Shown: positions 45,903-56,409, counted from the stretch's first letter. The stretch is DNA of 64,000 nucleotides from an alpha proteobacterium HIMB114 (GCA_000163555.2 ADAC02000001.1:124001-188000); one strand, 5' to 3'. A program made the numbers and translations. Notes: generated by a model not told the origin, from the sequence alone.

Positions 45903-46736
45903 ATGTTCAAAAAATATCATGAATTAATATTTATTTTTCTTGTATTAGTTTTGTTGGGATGTTCAAAAAAAGCAAATTTAGTAAAAAAACCAGAAACAAT
46001 TCCACCATTAAATATTTTGTACACTAATGCATATAAAGAGTTTGAAAAGGGAAATTGGACTGAGTCAGTTGAACTTTTTCAAAAAGTTGAAACAAGGTAT
46101 TCTTACTCCGAGTGGGCTCCACGCGCTACTTTGATGATACTTTATATTCATTACGATAGTAACGATAGTATTCAAACGCTAAGATATGTTGAAAAATTTA
46201 AAAAACTATATTCTGGTAGAGAAGAAATTAGTTACGTTGATTTTATTAGAGCAATGACTTTTTATGAACAAATAAACGTGGTTTCCAAAGATCAAACTTA
46301 TACTGAGGTAGCCTTAAAAGAATTTAGAGAAATAATAAAAAAATATCCTAATTCGATATATGCCAAAGAGTCAAAGCTTAAAATTGATTTAATTTTAGAA
46401 CAATTGGCTGGGAAAGAAATGTATTTAGCCAGGTATTATATGAATAAAAATAAATGGATATCTGCCTTAAAAAGACTCAACATTGTATTATCAAAATATG
46501 AAACAACAATTTATTCAACAGAAGCATTACATCGATTGGTAGAAATTTATTATAGATTGGGAAATGTTAATGAGGCAAAAAAATATGCTGCTTTATTAGG
46601 ATATAATTTTAATGATAGTGACTGGTATAAAAAAACATATAGAATTGTTAAAGATAAAAATTATATAATAGAAAATAAAAAACAAAATAGAAAGCTTAAG
46701 GATAAAATAAAAAAAATTTTTAAGTTTTCAAAATGA
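45903..46736 (+). CDS. bamD: Outer-membrane assembly lipoprotein BamD
   Basis: TPR-type lipoprotein of the beta-barrel assembly machine. The signal peptide ends in lipobox LLGC with C20. The body has helical TPR-like repeats (YTNAYKEFEKGNWTESVELF, ALKEFREIIKKYPNSIYAKE, WISALKRLNIVLSKYETT), matching the YfiO/ComL family. 277 aa. Substrate for Lgt. Its stop overlaps the ligA start (ATGA); recN, often found here in other alphaproteobacteria, is missing. Confidence 0.93.
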   Translation: MFKKYHELIFIFLVLVLLGCSKKANLVKKPETIPPLNILYTNAYKEFEKGNWTESVELFQKVETRYSYSEWAPRATLMILYIHYDSNDSIQTLRYVEKFKKLYSGREEISYVDFIRAMTFYEQINVVSKDQTYTEVALKEFREIIKKYPNSIYAKESKLKIDLILEQLAGKEMYLARYYMNKNKWISALKRLNIVLSKYETTIYSTEALHRLVEIYYRLGNVNEAKKYAALLGYNFNDSDWYKKTYRIVKDKNYIIENKKQNRKLKDKIKKIFKFSK

Positions 46737-48751
46737 TAAAAAATTTTAAAGAGTATCAAGAAAAGAAAAATAAATTATTTGAGTATAATAAATTCTATTA
46801 TGATAAAAACTCACCAAAAATTGATGATGCAACTTATGATAGGCTTAAAAAACAACTCATTTTTTACGAAAAAACTAATCAAATTTCAGAAAAAGAAAAA
46901 AAAGTATCAGATACAATAGGTTTTAGTCCTTCAAAAAAATTTTCTAAAGTAAAGCATGCTGAAAGTATGCTATCTCTGGAAAACGCTTTCGATCAAGAAG
47001 ATATTTTCGAATTTTATAAGAAAATTAATAATTATTTAAACTTTAAAAGTAGTCATAGAGAAGAATTGTTTGCTGAGCCTAAAATAGATGGAATTTCTGC
47101 AAGTTTAAAGTACGTAAACGGTTATTTAATTCAAGGTTTATCGAGGGGAGATGGCCAATTTGGTGAAGATATTACAGAAAATTTGAGAACTATAGACGAT
47201 GTACCAAAGAGATTAAAAAAATTTAATTCAGGTGAACTAATAGTCAGAGGCGAAGTTTATATTCCTAAATCTGAATTTAAAAACATTTCAGATAAATTTG
47301 CAAATCCGAGAAACGCAGCTTCAGGGTCATTAAGACAAAAAAATGCAACTAATACAGCCAAAATTCCATTAAGATTTTTTGCCTATGGTACGATTTTCAT
47401 GAACCATAATCTTCAGAGTAAGCAATCTAAATTTTTAGATTTTTTAAAGTTAGAAGGATTTAAAATAAACCCTTTGGGTATAATAATTAAAGATGAAAAA
47501 GATTTATTTGCAAATTATACTAAAATTGAAAATAAAAGATCAGAACTAGACTACGATATAGATGGTATTGTTTACAAAGTAGATAACTTTAAATTACAGC
47601 AAAGGCTAGGTAATTTAACTAATTCTCCACGTTGGGCAATAGCACATAAATTTTCTGCTGAAAGAGGAATTTCAAAAATTAAAAATATAGAAATTCAAGT
47701 TGGAAGAACTGGTGCCCTTACTCCTGTAGCAAAAATCAACCCTATAAATATTGGAGGAGTAATAGTATCAAATGCTACATTACATAATGAAGATGAAATA
47801 GAGAGAAAAGATATTAGAATTGGAGATACTATAGTTGTTCAAAGGGCTGGAGATGTCATTCCCCAAGTTGTTGAGGTAGATAAATCTAAAAGAGACAAGA
47901 GCTCTAAGAAATTTATTTTTCCAAAAAAATGTCCTTGTGGTTTTGAAACAATAAAAGAATTTAATAAATTAACAAAAAAATATGATGCTGTTAGAAGGTG
48001 TCCAGATAAAGGTTATGAATGTAATTTAATTACCAAAGAAAAAATAAAACACTATGTTTCAAAAGATGCCATGAACATAGAAGGCTTGGGTAAAAAAGTA
48101 GTTGAAAATTTTTGGGACTTAAATTTAGTAAAACTACCACATGATATATATAAATTAAATTTTGAAAAAATTTCACAACTAGAAGGATGGGGCAAAATTT
48201 CTGCAAATAACTTAAAAAAGTCGATTAACAAAACAAAAAAAATTAGTCTAGAAAAATTTATTTATTCACTTGGCATAAGACATATTGGACAAGAAAATGC
48301 AAAAATTTTAGCCAAATTCTTTCAGTCTATAAAAATTTTCAAAAAACTTGTATTTGAAAAAAATAATTTATTTAAAGATTTATTAGAACTTGATGGTATT
48401 GGAGAAACGCAAATAAACTCGTTAAGAAACTTCTTTTCAAATAATACTAATAAAAAAGTTTTTGAAGAACTAATTAAGAATTTATCTATTTTAGACTTTA
48501 TAATTCAAAGTAAAGGTAAGTTTATAAATAAAACATTTATGTTTACTGGTGGTATGGAGAAGATGAGTAGATCTGAAGCAAAACAAATCGTAGAGAATGA
48601 AGGTGGAAAAGTTTTAGGTTCTCTATCAAAAAAATTGGATTATTTAGTCGCAGGAGACTCAAAGCCAACTCTAAAAAAAATAAATCAGGCTAAGGATTTA
48701 GGTACTAAAATTTTAAAAGAAAAAGATTGGTATAAATTAATTAATTTTTAA
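46733..48751 (+). CDS. ligA: NAD-dependent DNA ligase
   Basis: Seals nicks during replication and repair. The N-terminal Ia and adenylation domains hold the lysine nucleophile K117 in AEPKIDGISA, then GDGQFGEDITENLRTI. The OB domain has VQVGRTGALTPVAKI, the four-Cys zinc site is C400, C402, C423 and C430, then come HhH repeats and a C-terminal BRCT domain (KTFMFTGGMEKMSRSEAKQI). 672 aa. The first zinc pair is CxC rather than the usual CxxC. Converges on the peptidase gene. Confidence 0.96.
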   Translation: MIKNFKEYQEKKNKLFEYNKFYYDKNSPKIDDATYDRLKKQLIFYEKTNQISEKEKKVSDTIGFSPSKKFSKVKHAESMLSLENAFDQEDIFEFYKKINNYLNFKSSHREELFAEPKIDGISASLKYVNGYLIQGLSRGDGQFGEDITENLRTIDDVPKRLKKFNSGELIVRGEVYIPKSEFKNISDKFANPRNAASGSLRQKNATNTAKIPLRFFAYGTIFMNHNLQSKQSKFLDFLKLEGFKINPLGIIIKDEKDLFANYTKIENKRSELDYDIDGIVYKVDNFKLQQRLGNLTNSPRWAIAHKFSAERGISKIKNIEIQVGRTGALTPVAKINPINIGGVIVSNATLHNEDEIERKDIRIGDTIVVQRAGDVIPQVVEVDKSKRDKSSKKFIFPKKCPCGFETIKEFNKLTKKYDAVRRCPDKGYECNLITKEKIKHYVSKDAMNIEGLGKKVVENFWDLNLVKLPHDIYKLNFEKISQLEGWGKISANNLKKSINKTKKISLEKFIYSLGIRHIGQENAKILAKFFQSIKIFKKLVFEKNNLFKDLLELDGIGETQINSLRNFFSNNTNKKVFEELIKNLSILDFIIQSKGKFINKTFMFTGGMEKMSRSEAKQIVENEGGKVLGSLSKKLDYLVAGDSKPTLKKINQAKDLGTKILKEKDWYKLINF

Positions 48752-50389
48752 ACAATTTTTTTTTAAAAATGCTTTTTCTCTAGAACTTAGAAATTTGTGA
48801 ATTTTTTCGTAGACTTCACCGTGATAATGATTAATCCAATTTTTTTCATTTTTAGTTAGCATAGATTTAAGTATCATTTCTTGTTCGAATGGAACTAATG
48901 TAAGATTTTCAAATTTATTTTTATGATTTTTAAAAATTAAATTTTCTAATCTAATTCCAAAATCATTTTCTTTATAATAACCAGGTTCATTAGACATTAC
49001 TTGATTTACTAAAAATTTCTTATTATAAAGTTTTGATATTGAAGGTGGCGCTTCATGTACATTTGATAGATAACCTACACCATGGCCTGTACCATGATTA
49101 TAATTATATCCAAACTTAATAAGATTTTTTCTCGCTATTTGATCCAATTTTTTTCCTGTCATATTTTTTAAATTAGCAACAGAAACCGCAATATGTGATT
49201 TTAAAACTAATGTATAAATTTTTTTTCTAAATTGATTTTGTTTACCCAGTGAAAAACTTCTAGTCATATCTGTAGTTCCATACAAATATTGTGAACCGGA
49301 ATCTAAAAGATAAAGATGTTTCTTTTTTAAATTTGCTTTTTTATAGTCTTTAGCATTATAATGAATTATAGATGCATTTTTTTCTGTTGCAGAAATAGTC
49401 TCAAAGCTTGGTCCAAGATAAAATTTATTTTTCTTTTTAAAAAATTCAATTTTTTTTTGGCATTCAATTTCGCTAGTATTTTTTAAATTATTATTTTTAA
49501 GCCAATATAAAAATTTACAATAGGCTATACCATCAAAAATATGTGAAATTTTTAAATTTAAAATTTCTGTATTATTCTTTATACTTTTAAATTGATCAAT
49601 CGGATCATTAATGAATTTAATTTTTATTTTATTTTTTATAAAAAAATTATGATAATAAAGAGACAGGTACTTTTTATCTGTATAAATTTTTTTTATATTT
49701 AAGAGGTTTTTTTTAAATTCACTGTTTTTTTTAAACATTATTTTATTTAGTTTTAAATTAATTTTTTGATCTGAATAAATATAAATTCTTTTATTTTTAA
49801 CTAATGCAATACAATTAAAAATTTTACTAAATTTTTTATCATAAGATCTGATATTACTTAACCATGCAATATTTTCAGGTGACGTAATTAGAAAAACTTC
49901 ATTTTTTTTTAAAGTGAGTTTCTTATTAACTTTCTTCAATTTTTCAAAAGAGTCCTGCCCACTATAATTTTTTGAAAGGTAAAAGAGTTTTTCTTTTTTT
50001 TTTAAATTTTTATTTGAGTTAAAAAAGTGAAGGTTTTTATAATTGAATTTACCAAAAAAACTGAATGTAAAAGTTTTCGGATCAACAAGTAATTTTTTAT
50101 TATAATTTGTTATTTTGCCAATATCATTTTTTAGTAAAGATATATCTTTAATTATAAAATTTTTTGTTTGTATCTTGGCTTGTTGGGTATATCGACCATC
50201 AACATATAAATTTTGCTTATTTTTATATATGATTGCATACCCTAGTGATCCTGTAAAATTTGTAATTTTTAATAAAAAATTATCTCTATCTTGTACAAAT
50301 TCATTTAAAAAAGTATTATTTTTTGAAATCAAACAAGCTTCTATATTATTTTTTTTTAAGTAATTTTTAATTTTTAATACGCTATTCAT
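48737..50389 (-). CDS. pepP: Xaa-Pro aminopeptidase (aminopeptidase P, M24 family)
   Basis: Metallopeptidase removing an N-terminal residue before proline. It has two creatinase-like N-terminal domains and a C-terminal pita-bread domain. The metal ligands are visible in LDSGSQYLYGTTDMTRSFS, GTGHGVGYLSNVHEAP, MSNEPGYY and RLENLI. At 550 aa it fits the long, three-domain form. It overlaps the end of the upstream helicase gene by 8 bases, so the two are probably cotranscribed. Confidence 0.92.
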   Translation of the reverse strand: MNSVLKIKNYLKKNNIEACLISKNNTFLNEFVQDRDNFLLKITNFTGSLGYAIIYKNKQNLYVDGRYTQQAKIQTKNFIIKDISLLKNDIGKITNYNKKLLVDPKTFTFSFFGKFNYKNLHFFNSNKNLKKKEKLFYLSKNYSGQDSFEKLKKVNKKLTLKKNEVFLITSPENIAWLSNIRSYDKKFSKIFNCIALVKNKRIYIYSDQKINLKLNKIMFKKNSEFKKNLLNIKKIYTDKKYLSLYYHNFFIKNKIKIKFINDPIDQFKSIKNNTEILNLKISHIFDGIAYCKFLYWLKNNNLKNTSEIECQKKIEFFKKKNKFYLGPSFETISATEKNASIIHYNAKDYKKANLKKKHLYLLDSGSQYLYGTTDMTRSFSLGKQNQFRKKIYTLVLKSHIAVSVANLKNMTGKKLDQIARKNLIKFGYNYNHGTGHGVGYLSNVHEAPPSISKLYNKKFLVNQVMSNEPGYYKENDFGIRLENLIFKNHKNKFENLTLVPFEQEMILKSMLTKNEKNWINHYHGEVYEKIHKFLSSREKAFLKKNCLKIN

Positions 50390-52610
50390 TAGATGTTTTT
50401 TGAATAAATTTATCTATTACCTTTTTTTCACCTTGCTCGTTAAAGTTTATAAGTAATTTGTTTCCATCTATATGAATAATTTTTCCTAAACCAAAACCTT
50501 CATGTTTTACAGTTTCACCTACAGTAAAATCTGTGAAATTTTCAGTGTAAGAAATAGTTTTTATATTTTCCTCATTTTTATTTGCAAAGCTGCTCTTTAA
50601 TCTGTTCCAACCTGGGCTATTTTTTTTCCCCTCAATATTGAAATCTTGATCAAATATAAATTCATCCTCTGTAGAATCATCAATTGATATTTTAGTATAT
50701 TTATCGTCTATTTCGTCGATAAAGCGTGATTGCAATGAAGAATAAAAGTCATAATTATCATTTTGTCTTCCATAAAATTTTCTTTGATTTGCAAAAGAAA
50801 TAAATAATTCTTTTTTTGCCCTTGTAATAGCTACATACGCTAATCTTCTTTCCTCTTCTATACCGTCTGCTCCTTTTTCATCAATTGACTTTTGATGTGG
50901 AAACAAACCTTCCTCCCAACCAGGTAAAAAGACTGCATCAAATTCTAAACCTTTAGCTGAATGAATAGTCATAATATTGATTTTTTCACCATCCCATTCT
51001 TCATCTATTGCAGTCTGAAGAGAAATGTTTTCTAAGAACTCATTCAAAGATGAATAGTTTTTCATTGAAGATTTTAATTCTTTTAGATTTTCTAATCTTG
51101 CATCAGCTTCAGGCGTTCTTTCATTTTTTAGCATAGAGGAGTAACCCGATTCATCTAGGACAATTTCAAGTAATGAAATGTGATCAATATCTTTACATTT
51201 TTGCTTCCAGGAAATCATATTTACTAAAAAAGATTTAAGATTTTGTATTGTTTTTGGTTTAAGTATATTTTCTTTTAATATTTCTTTAGAAGCATCAAAA
51301 AGTGATAAATCCTTTTCTCTAGCAAAGTCATGAATTTTTTTTATTGAGCTGTCACCTATAGATCTTTTTGGGTTATTAATTATTCTTTCAAATGAAATGT
51401 CGTCAGATGACTGATTGATTAGTCTTAAATAACCTAAGGCATCTTTAATTTCTGACCTTTCATAAAATTTCAAACCTCCAATAATTCTATATGGCAGTCC
51501 AATTTTTATAAACCTTTCTTCAAATTCTCTTGTTTGAAATGCAGCTCTAACTAAAATTGAAATTTCATTAAGTTTAAATTTTTTTGATAAATTTTGCTCA
51601 ATGATATCTGAGACACCTGTTGCTTCACTTATACCATCAAAATAAGATTTTATTTTTACCTTTTCTCCATCACCTAATTCTGACCAAATATTTTTTTCCA
51701 GTCTATCTTCATTATTTGAAATTAGAGAAGTTGCACTATTAAGTATATTTTCTGTAGATCTATAGTTTTGTTCTAATTTTATTGTTTGAGTATTTTGATA
51801 ATTATTTTTAAATTCTAATATATTTTTTACCTCAGCACCTCTCCAACTATAAATTGATTGATCATCATCACCCACAACACAAATATTTTTTTTTTCAGAA
51901 GTTAATAACTGAAGCCAAAAATTTTGAACATAATTAGTATCTTGAAATTCATCTACAAGAATATATTTAAAGTTTCTTTGATATATTTTTTTTATATCTT
52001 CAAATTTTTTTAAAATTGTTACAACATGTAAAATTAAGTCACCAAAATCTACACAGTTCATCACTAACAATTTCTTTTGATAGATTTTGTATACCTTAAG
52101 TGCATTTACTAAATTAAATTCTTGATTTTTTAACTTTACTTGCTCAGGTAACAAAGCTTTGTTTTTCCATTGATCAATATAAAATGCAATTTGCTTAGGT
52201 GGATTTTTTTTAATATCTATATTTTCTGCACTTAAAATATTCTTGATTAACTTAATCTGATCTAAGGTATCAATAATTGTAAAATTTGGTTTTAAACCAA
52301 CTGCTTCAGAATTTTTTCTTAACATTTTATTGCAAATTGAATGAAAAGTTCCAAGCCACGGAAATGCTACTGATTTAGAATTAACTAATTTTAAAACCCG
52401 TTCACGCATCTCACTTGCGGCTTTATTTGTAAAAGTCACACAAAGTATTTGTTGTCCAAAACATTTTTTTTGTTGAATTAAATAAGCAATTCTTGAAGTT
52501 AGAACTTTAGTTTTTCCTGAGCCAGCGCCAGCCAATACTTGTAATGGCCCCTCTGTGTTTGAGACGGCCAATTTTTGTTGATTATTCAATGAATTTAAAT
52601 AACTACTCAT
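50382..52610 (-). CDS. uvrD: UvrD/PcrA-family superfamily 1 DNA helicase
   Basis: 3'-5' ATP-dependent helicase for repair and conflict resolution. Motifs in order are QKLAVSNTEGPLQVLAGAGS, the Walker A GSGKT (about 30-34), CVTFTNKAASEMRERV, DEFQDTN, VGDDDQSIYSWRGA, LEQNYRST, MTIHSAKGLEFDAVFLPG and VAITRAKKEL. The C-terminal Tudor-like domain is suggested by GETVKHEGFGLGKI. 742 aa. Divergent from the AsmA-like gene across 30 bases, so promoters must be compact. Confidence 0.93.
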   Translation of the reverse strand: MSSYLNSLNNQQKLAVSNTEGPLQVLAGAGSGKTKVLTSRIAYLIQQKKCFGQQILCVTFTNKAASEMRERVLKLVNSKSVAFPWLGTFHSICNKMLRKNSEAVGLKPNFTIIDTLDQIKLIKNILSAENIDIKKNPPKQIAFYIDQWKNKALLPEQVKLKNQEFNLVNALKVYKIYQKKLLVMNCVDFGDLILHVVTILKKFEDIKKIYQRNFKYILVDEFQDTNYVQNFWLQLLTSEKKNICVVGDDDQSIYSWRGAEVKNILEFKNNYQNTQTIKLEQNYRSTENILNSATSLISNNEDRLEKNIWSELGDGEKVKIKSYFDGISEATGVSDIIEQNLSKKFKLNEISILVRAAFQTREFEERFIKIGLPYRIIGGLKFYERSEIKDALGYLRLINQSSDDISFERIINNPKRSIGDSSIKKIHDFAREKDLSLFDASKEILKENILKPKTIQNLKSFLVNMISWKQKCKDIDHISLLEIVLDESGYSSMLKNERTPEADARLENLKELKSSMKNYSSLNEFLENISLQTAIDEEWDGEKINIMTIHSAKGLEFDAVFLPGWEEGLFPHQKSIDEKGADGIEEERRLAYVAITRAKKELFISFANQRKFYGRQNDNYDFYSSLQSRFIDEIDDKYTKISIDDSTEDEFIFDQDFNIEGKKNSPGWNRLKSSFANKNEENIKTISYTENFTDFTVGETVKHEGFGLGKIIHIDGNKLLINFNEQGEKKVIDKFIQKTSNE

Positions 52611-52640
52611 CTAATAATTAAATTAGCACAACAAAAATAA

Positions 52641-54011
52641 ATGTTAAAAAAAAATGCAAAAAAGCTGTTAATATCAATTTTATTTTTAGTTTTTTCTGTA
52701 ACAGCCTATGTCTGCTCACCTTTTTTAATTAATTTCAATTATGATAAGAAAACCGGAATTGAAAATTTAATATCTGAGTTAATACTTTATAAAGTTAACA
52801 TTAAGGGCAATATTCAATATAAATTATATCCTCTACCTAGTTTGGAAATTTCTGAAGTTCATATAACGAATGATGAAGAAAACAGTATTCTGAATAAAAT
52901 TGTTCTAAATGTATCTATTTTTGATTTATTAAAAAATAAATTCTCATACAAAAATATTCTTATTAATAGTGGAGAATTTATAATTAATCTGAATAATTTG
53001 GAAGTTTTATCGAGTATTGAAGAATTTGATAATAAAAAAATTAATTTTGAAAAGGTTAATATTAAGTTTTTTGATAATAAGCATTCTTTCAGCATAAACG
53101 AATTTTCAGGTAATATTTTATATAAAAATAAGAAAATAGATAAAATAAATGGAAAATTTTATGTTGGTGAGATTTTGTTTAAAATTAAATTTAAAGAAAA
53201 TCAGTTAAGTTTAAAATCTCCCGAAATAAATTTCAAAGCTAGCATTGAAAATTTTCTAAACCCAAAAAAATTGATAAAATTAGATTACAATAATAGTTCT
53301 ATTTTTCCAGGAGTTGATAGTATTTTTGCCTCTTTTACTTATGAGCAAAATAAAAATAAATTTAGTTTGATTACTAAAGAATTTGAAACAAATATATTTA
53401 GTGGATTAATCAATATAAATAATAATAATGACAAAAATATAATTGTACTCGATGGATATTTTGAAGATTCTAAATTTAAAAAAATTAGTAATACAGACTT
53501 GGCAACTTTTTTATCACAAAACCTTAATTTATTGGCCAATCTTTTCGATGGTAGGGTAAAATTAAGCTTTAATAATTTCAAGAGTGATAAAGAAATTTTT
53601 GAAAATATTAAGTTTAATGTCTTATTTCAAAATGGAGATGTTTTTTTTGAAGATATAAATATTTATTCAGATAATAATACAATTAATATTAAGGGAAGAA
53701 ATGTAACTTATCAAAAAGACAATCTTTTTTTTTATGATGTTATATTTTCAACAAAAAATTTAAAAAGACTTTGTAAGCAAATTTGTGATGACAAATTTTT
53801 AATTGATAAAGCTATAGATGGTGAATTTAAATTACAATCAAAAGGAATTTTAAATATTAATAAATCAAAAATAACTGTCCAAGAAAATTTTGTAAATAGG
53901 GAATTTAATGATAATGAGATTCAAAAATTAAATACACATCTAAATTCGATTGTAATCTTCGGAAAACTTGAAAATTTATTTGATCTACCAAGATACTTTA
54001 CTTTGCTATAA
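52641..54011 (+). CDS. AsmA-like envelope protein
   Basis: A 456-aa protein with an N-terminal membrane anchor (about 8-30, KLLISILFLVFSVTAYVCSP), then a beta-rich periplasmic part. YPLPSLEISEVHITND and IVLNVSIFDLLKNKFSYKNI resemble the AsmA N-terminal region, and repeated short beta segments (LDGYFEDSKFKKI, INIKGRNVTYQK) suit the AsmA/TamB-like groove that is thought to move lipids to the outer membrane. Only weakly conserved, so the family call rests on architecture. Converges on fumC. Confidence 0.68.
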   Translation: MLKKNAKKLLISILFLVFSVTAYVCSPFLINFNYDKKTGIENLISELILYKVNIKGNIQYKLYPLPSLEISEVHITNDEENSILNKIVLNVSIFDLLKNKFSYKNILINSGEFIINLNNLEVLSSIEEFDNKKINFEKVNIKFFDNKHSFSINEFSGNILYKNKKIDKINGKFYVGEILFKIKFKENQLSLKSPEINFKASIENFLNPKKLIKLDYNNSSIFPGVDSIFASFTYEQNKNKFSLITKEFETNIFSGLININNNNDKNIIVLDGYFEDSKFKKISNTDLATFLSQNLNLLANLFDGRVKLSFNNFKSDKEIFENIKFNVLFQNGDVFFEDINIYSDNNTINIKGRNVTYQKDNLFFYDVIFSTKNLKRLCKQICDDKFLIDKAIDGEFKLQSKGILNINKSKITVQENFVNREFNDNEIQKLNTHLNSIVIFGKLENLFDLPRYFTLL

Positions 54012-54012
54012 A

Positions 54013-55401
54013 TTATTTTGGCCTTACCATCTTTTTGGGATCAACTATCTTATTATAATCTGCTTCTGTTACTAAGCCAGTTTTTAAAGTTTCTTCTTTA
54101 AGAGTTGTTCCGTTTTTATGTGCTGTTTTTGCAATTTTGCTTGCATTATCATATCCAATTTTTGGTGATAGAGCTGTTACAAGCATTAAAGAGTTATTTA
54201 AAAGTTCATTTATCTTTTTCTTATTTGGTTTTATTCCATTTACACAATAATCAACAAAGCAATTTACAGAGTCAGCTATGAGGTCAATCGATTGAATTAT
54301 ATTATGTGCGATCATTGGTTTGAAAACATTAAGCTCAAAGTGTCCATGAGTTCCAGCAATAGTTATTCCTGTGTGATTACCTATTACTTTAGTACAAACC
54401 ATTGTTATAGCCTCACATTGAGTTGGATTAACTTTTCCAGGCATAATAGATGAACCAGGTTCATTTTCAGGAAGCTCAAGTTCTGAATAACCTGCTCTTG
54501 GACCAGATCCTAAAAATCTAATATCGTTAGCTATTTTTGTTAGTGCTACAGCTGTTGTGTTTAAGCTCGCAGAAAAATTGACCACTGGATCATGACTTGC
54601 GAGTGCTTCAAATTTATTTTTCGCTGTTTTGAATGGAAGTTTAGTAATTTTTTTGACTTCATTAGCAATTTTTTTATCCCAACCTCTTCTTGTGTTGATT
54701 CCTGTGCCTACAGCTGTTCCTCCTTGAGCAAGATAATATATTTCTTTTAATGCTATACGCACTCTTTCTAAAGAGTTTTTAATCTGCATATGATAACCTG
54801 AAAATTCTTGACCCAAGGTTAATGGAGTTGCATCCTGCAAATGAGTTCTTCCAATTTTAAAAATGTCTTTAAATTGCTTAGCTTTCTTTGAAAGAGCTTT
54901 CTCCAATTTTAAAAGGGAAGGTATTAATTTTTTATTTGTTTGTATTGCAATGGCTATATGCATTGCAGTTGGAAATGTATCATTTGTAGATTGAGCCATA
55001 TTTACATGGTCATTTGGGTGAACTGGTTTTTTTGATCCTAATTTGCCGCCAAGCATCTCGATTGCTCTATTTGCAATTACCTCATTAACATTCATGTTTG
55101 TTTGTGTACCAGAACCTGTTTGCCAAACTTTTAAAGGAAAATGATCGTCTAGTTTTCCCACTATAACTTCATCAGCAGCTTTTTGAATATATTTAGATAA
55201 ATTACTATCTAAGTCTTTAAATTTAGCATTAACTATTGCTGCAGATTTTTTAACTACTCCGATCGCATGAATTAGTTCAAGAGGCACATTTACTTTGCCA
55301 ATTTTAAAATTTTTTATAGATCTTTGTGTTTGAGCTCCCCAGTATTTATCTGAAGGAACTTTTATTTTACCAAAACTATCAAATTCAGTTCTTGAAGACA
55401 T
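54013..55401 (-). CDS. fumC: Fumarate hydratase, class II
   Basis: Hydrates fumarate to malate in the TCA cycle. The fumarase/aspartase signature [13 protein letters not shown] is complete. [20 protein letters not shown] (about 92-111), the [20 protein letters not shown] segment and [17 protein letters not shown] hold substrate-binding and catalytic residues. 462 aa; iron-independent class. Divergent from an SDR gene; an alternating TA run lies in the gap. Confidence 0.96.
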   Translation of the reverse strand: MSSRTEFDSFGKIKVPSDKYWGAQTQRSIKNFKIGKVNVPLELIHAIGVVKKSAAIVNAKFKDLDSNLSKYIQKAADEVIVGKLDDHFPLKVWQTGSGTQTNMNVNEVIANRAIEMLGGKLGSKKPVHPNDHVNMAQSTNDTFPTAMHIAIAIQTNKKLIPSLLKLEKALSKKAKQFKDIFKIGRTHLQDATPLTLGQEFSGYHMQIKNSLERVRIALKEIYYLAQGGTAVGTGINTRRGWDKKIANEVKKITKLPFKTAKNKFEALASHDPVVNFSASLNTTAVALTKIANDIRFLGSGPRAGYSELELPENEPGSSIMPGKVNPTQCEAITMVCTKVIGNHTGITIAGTHGHFELNVFKPMIAHNIIQSIDLIADSVNCFVDYCVNGIKPNKKKINELLNNSLMLVTALSPKIGYDNASKIAKTAHKNGTTLKEETLKTGLVTEADYNKIVDPKKMVRPK

Positions 55402-55444
55402 ATTTGATTATAATTTATATATATATATTAAATTAATAAAAACA

Positions 55445-56200
55445 ATGAACACATTAATAATAGGTGGAACTTTTGGTATAGGCTTTGAACTTGGAAAGAT
55501 TTATTTAAAAAATTCTAAAAATTTGATCATTTTTGGAAGAAATGAAGATAAATTAGAACAAATATCTGAAGATTTTCTTAACGAAAATTGCAAAGTAATT
55601 ACAAAAAAACTTGATGTAACTTCAGCAAGTGAATGTAGAGGAGTTTTAACTTCAGTTATAGATGAAGTAAAAAATATTGATTTAGTAATTTATTCTAGTG
55701 GTTTTTATAAACCCAATAATACTTTTGATGTAGATTTAGATCTTTATAGAAAAACTATAGAGGTAAATTTTATGGGTTTAATTAATGTGATGTCCGTAAT
55801 TTTGCCTGTTATGAAAAATCAACAAAAAGGTCATATTGCTATGATTAGTTCTTTAGCAGGATTTTTTGGTTTACCAAATTCATCCGGTTATGGACCAAGT
55901 AAAGCTGCTATGATGAACTATTCAGAATCTATTTATAATGACTGTAAAAAAAACAATATATATGTGAGCTTAATCAATCCTGGTTTTGTTAAAACAAGAC
56001 TTACTGATCAGAATAAATTTGAAATGCCTTTTTTAATGTCTGCTGAAAAGGCTGCACAAATTATTCACAAAGGACTAGAGAAAAAGAAATATGATATTAC
56101 ATTTCCTTTTATGATGAGTTTAATATTTAAAACTCTTAAAATTTTACCAAAAACAATTTTTTTATTTTTAATAAGATTTATGGTAAAAACTGACAATTAG
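55445..56200 (+). CDS. Short-chain dehydrogenase/reductase of unknown substrate
   Basis: A 251-aa Rossmann oxidoreductase. GGTFGIGFELG (7-17) is the cofactor loop, IYSSGFY replaces the usual NNAG, MISSLAGFFGLPNSSGYGPS carries the catalytic Ser and Tyr, and K follows in SKAAM. SLINPGFVKT is the family PG motif. The C-terminus is hydrophobic (FKTLKILPKTIFLFLIRFM), suggesting membrane association. It stands alone between fumC and two small minus-strand genes; the substrate is unknown. Confidence 0.87.
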   Translation: MNTLIIGGTFGIGFELGKIYLKNSKNLIIFGRNEDKLEQISEDFLNENCKVITKKLDVTSASECRGVLTSVIDEVKNIDLVIYSSGFYKPNNTFDVDLDLYRKTIEVNFMGLINVMSVILPVMKNQQKGHIAMISSLAGFFGLPNSSGYGPSKAAMMNYSESIYNDCKKNNIYVSLINPGFVKTRLTDQNKFEMPFLMSAEKAAQIIHKGLEKKKYDITFPFMMSLIFKTLKILPKTIFLFLIRFMVKTDN

Positions 56201-56343
56201 TAAATAACTAAATAAATCATTACCATTACAACTAAATTTGCCCCTAATAGTAGTTGTGTTCCTTTATTAAAAAAAGAATTGGTTTTTTGATCAATCTCAA
56301 TTGGATCAACTTGAGCTAGTTTTATTAAATTATTTTTTTTCAT
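56197..56343 (-). CDS. Small putative membrane protein, 48 aa
   Basis: An open frame from ATG (56343) to TAA, starting MKKNNLIKLAQVDPIEIDQK, with a polar N-terminal half and a C-terminal hydrophobic helix (about 30-48, QLLLGANLVVMVMIYLVIY). It fills the gap after the SDR gene and overlaps its last four bases on the opposite strand. The topology suggests a tail-anchored micro-protein. No family is recognised; coding is inferred from the single clean frame and organised hydrophobicity only. Confidence 0.45.
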   Translation of the reverse strand: MKKNNLIKLAQVDPIEIDQKTNSFFNKGTQLLLGANLVVMVMIYLVIY

Positions 56344-56409
56344 ATGTCATATGTATATAAGTTTTAAATGTGACTGAGTTTTTGGGTAAATTTGACTTTT
56401 TTTTGACCG

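Noticed and set aside
55416-55428. Alternating TA run upstream of fumC
   Set aside because: Short simple-sequence tract in A+T-rich intergenic DNA; no sign of a repeat array or defined site.
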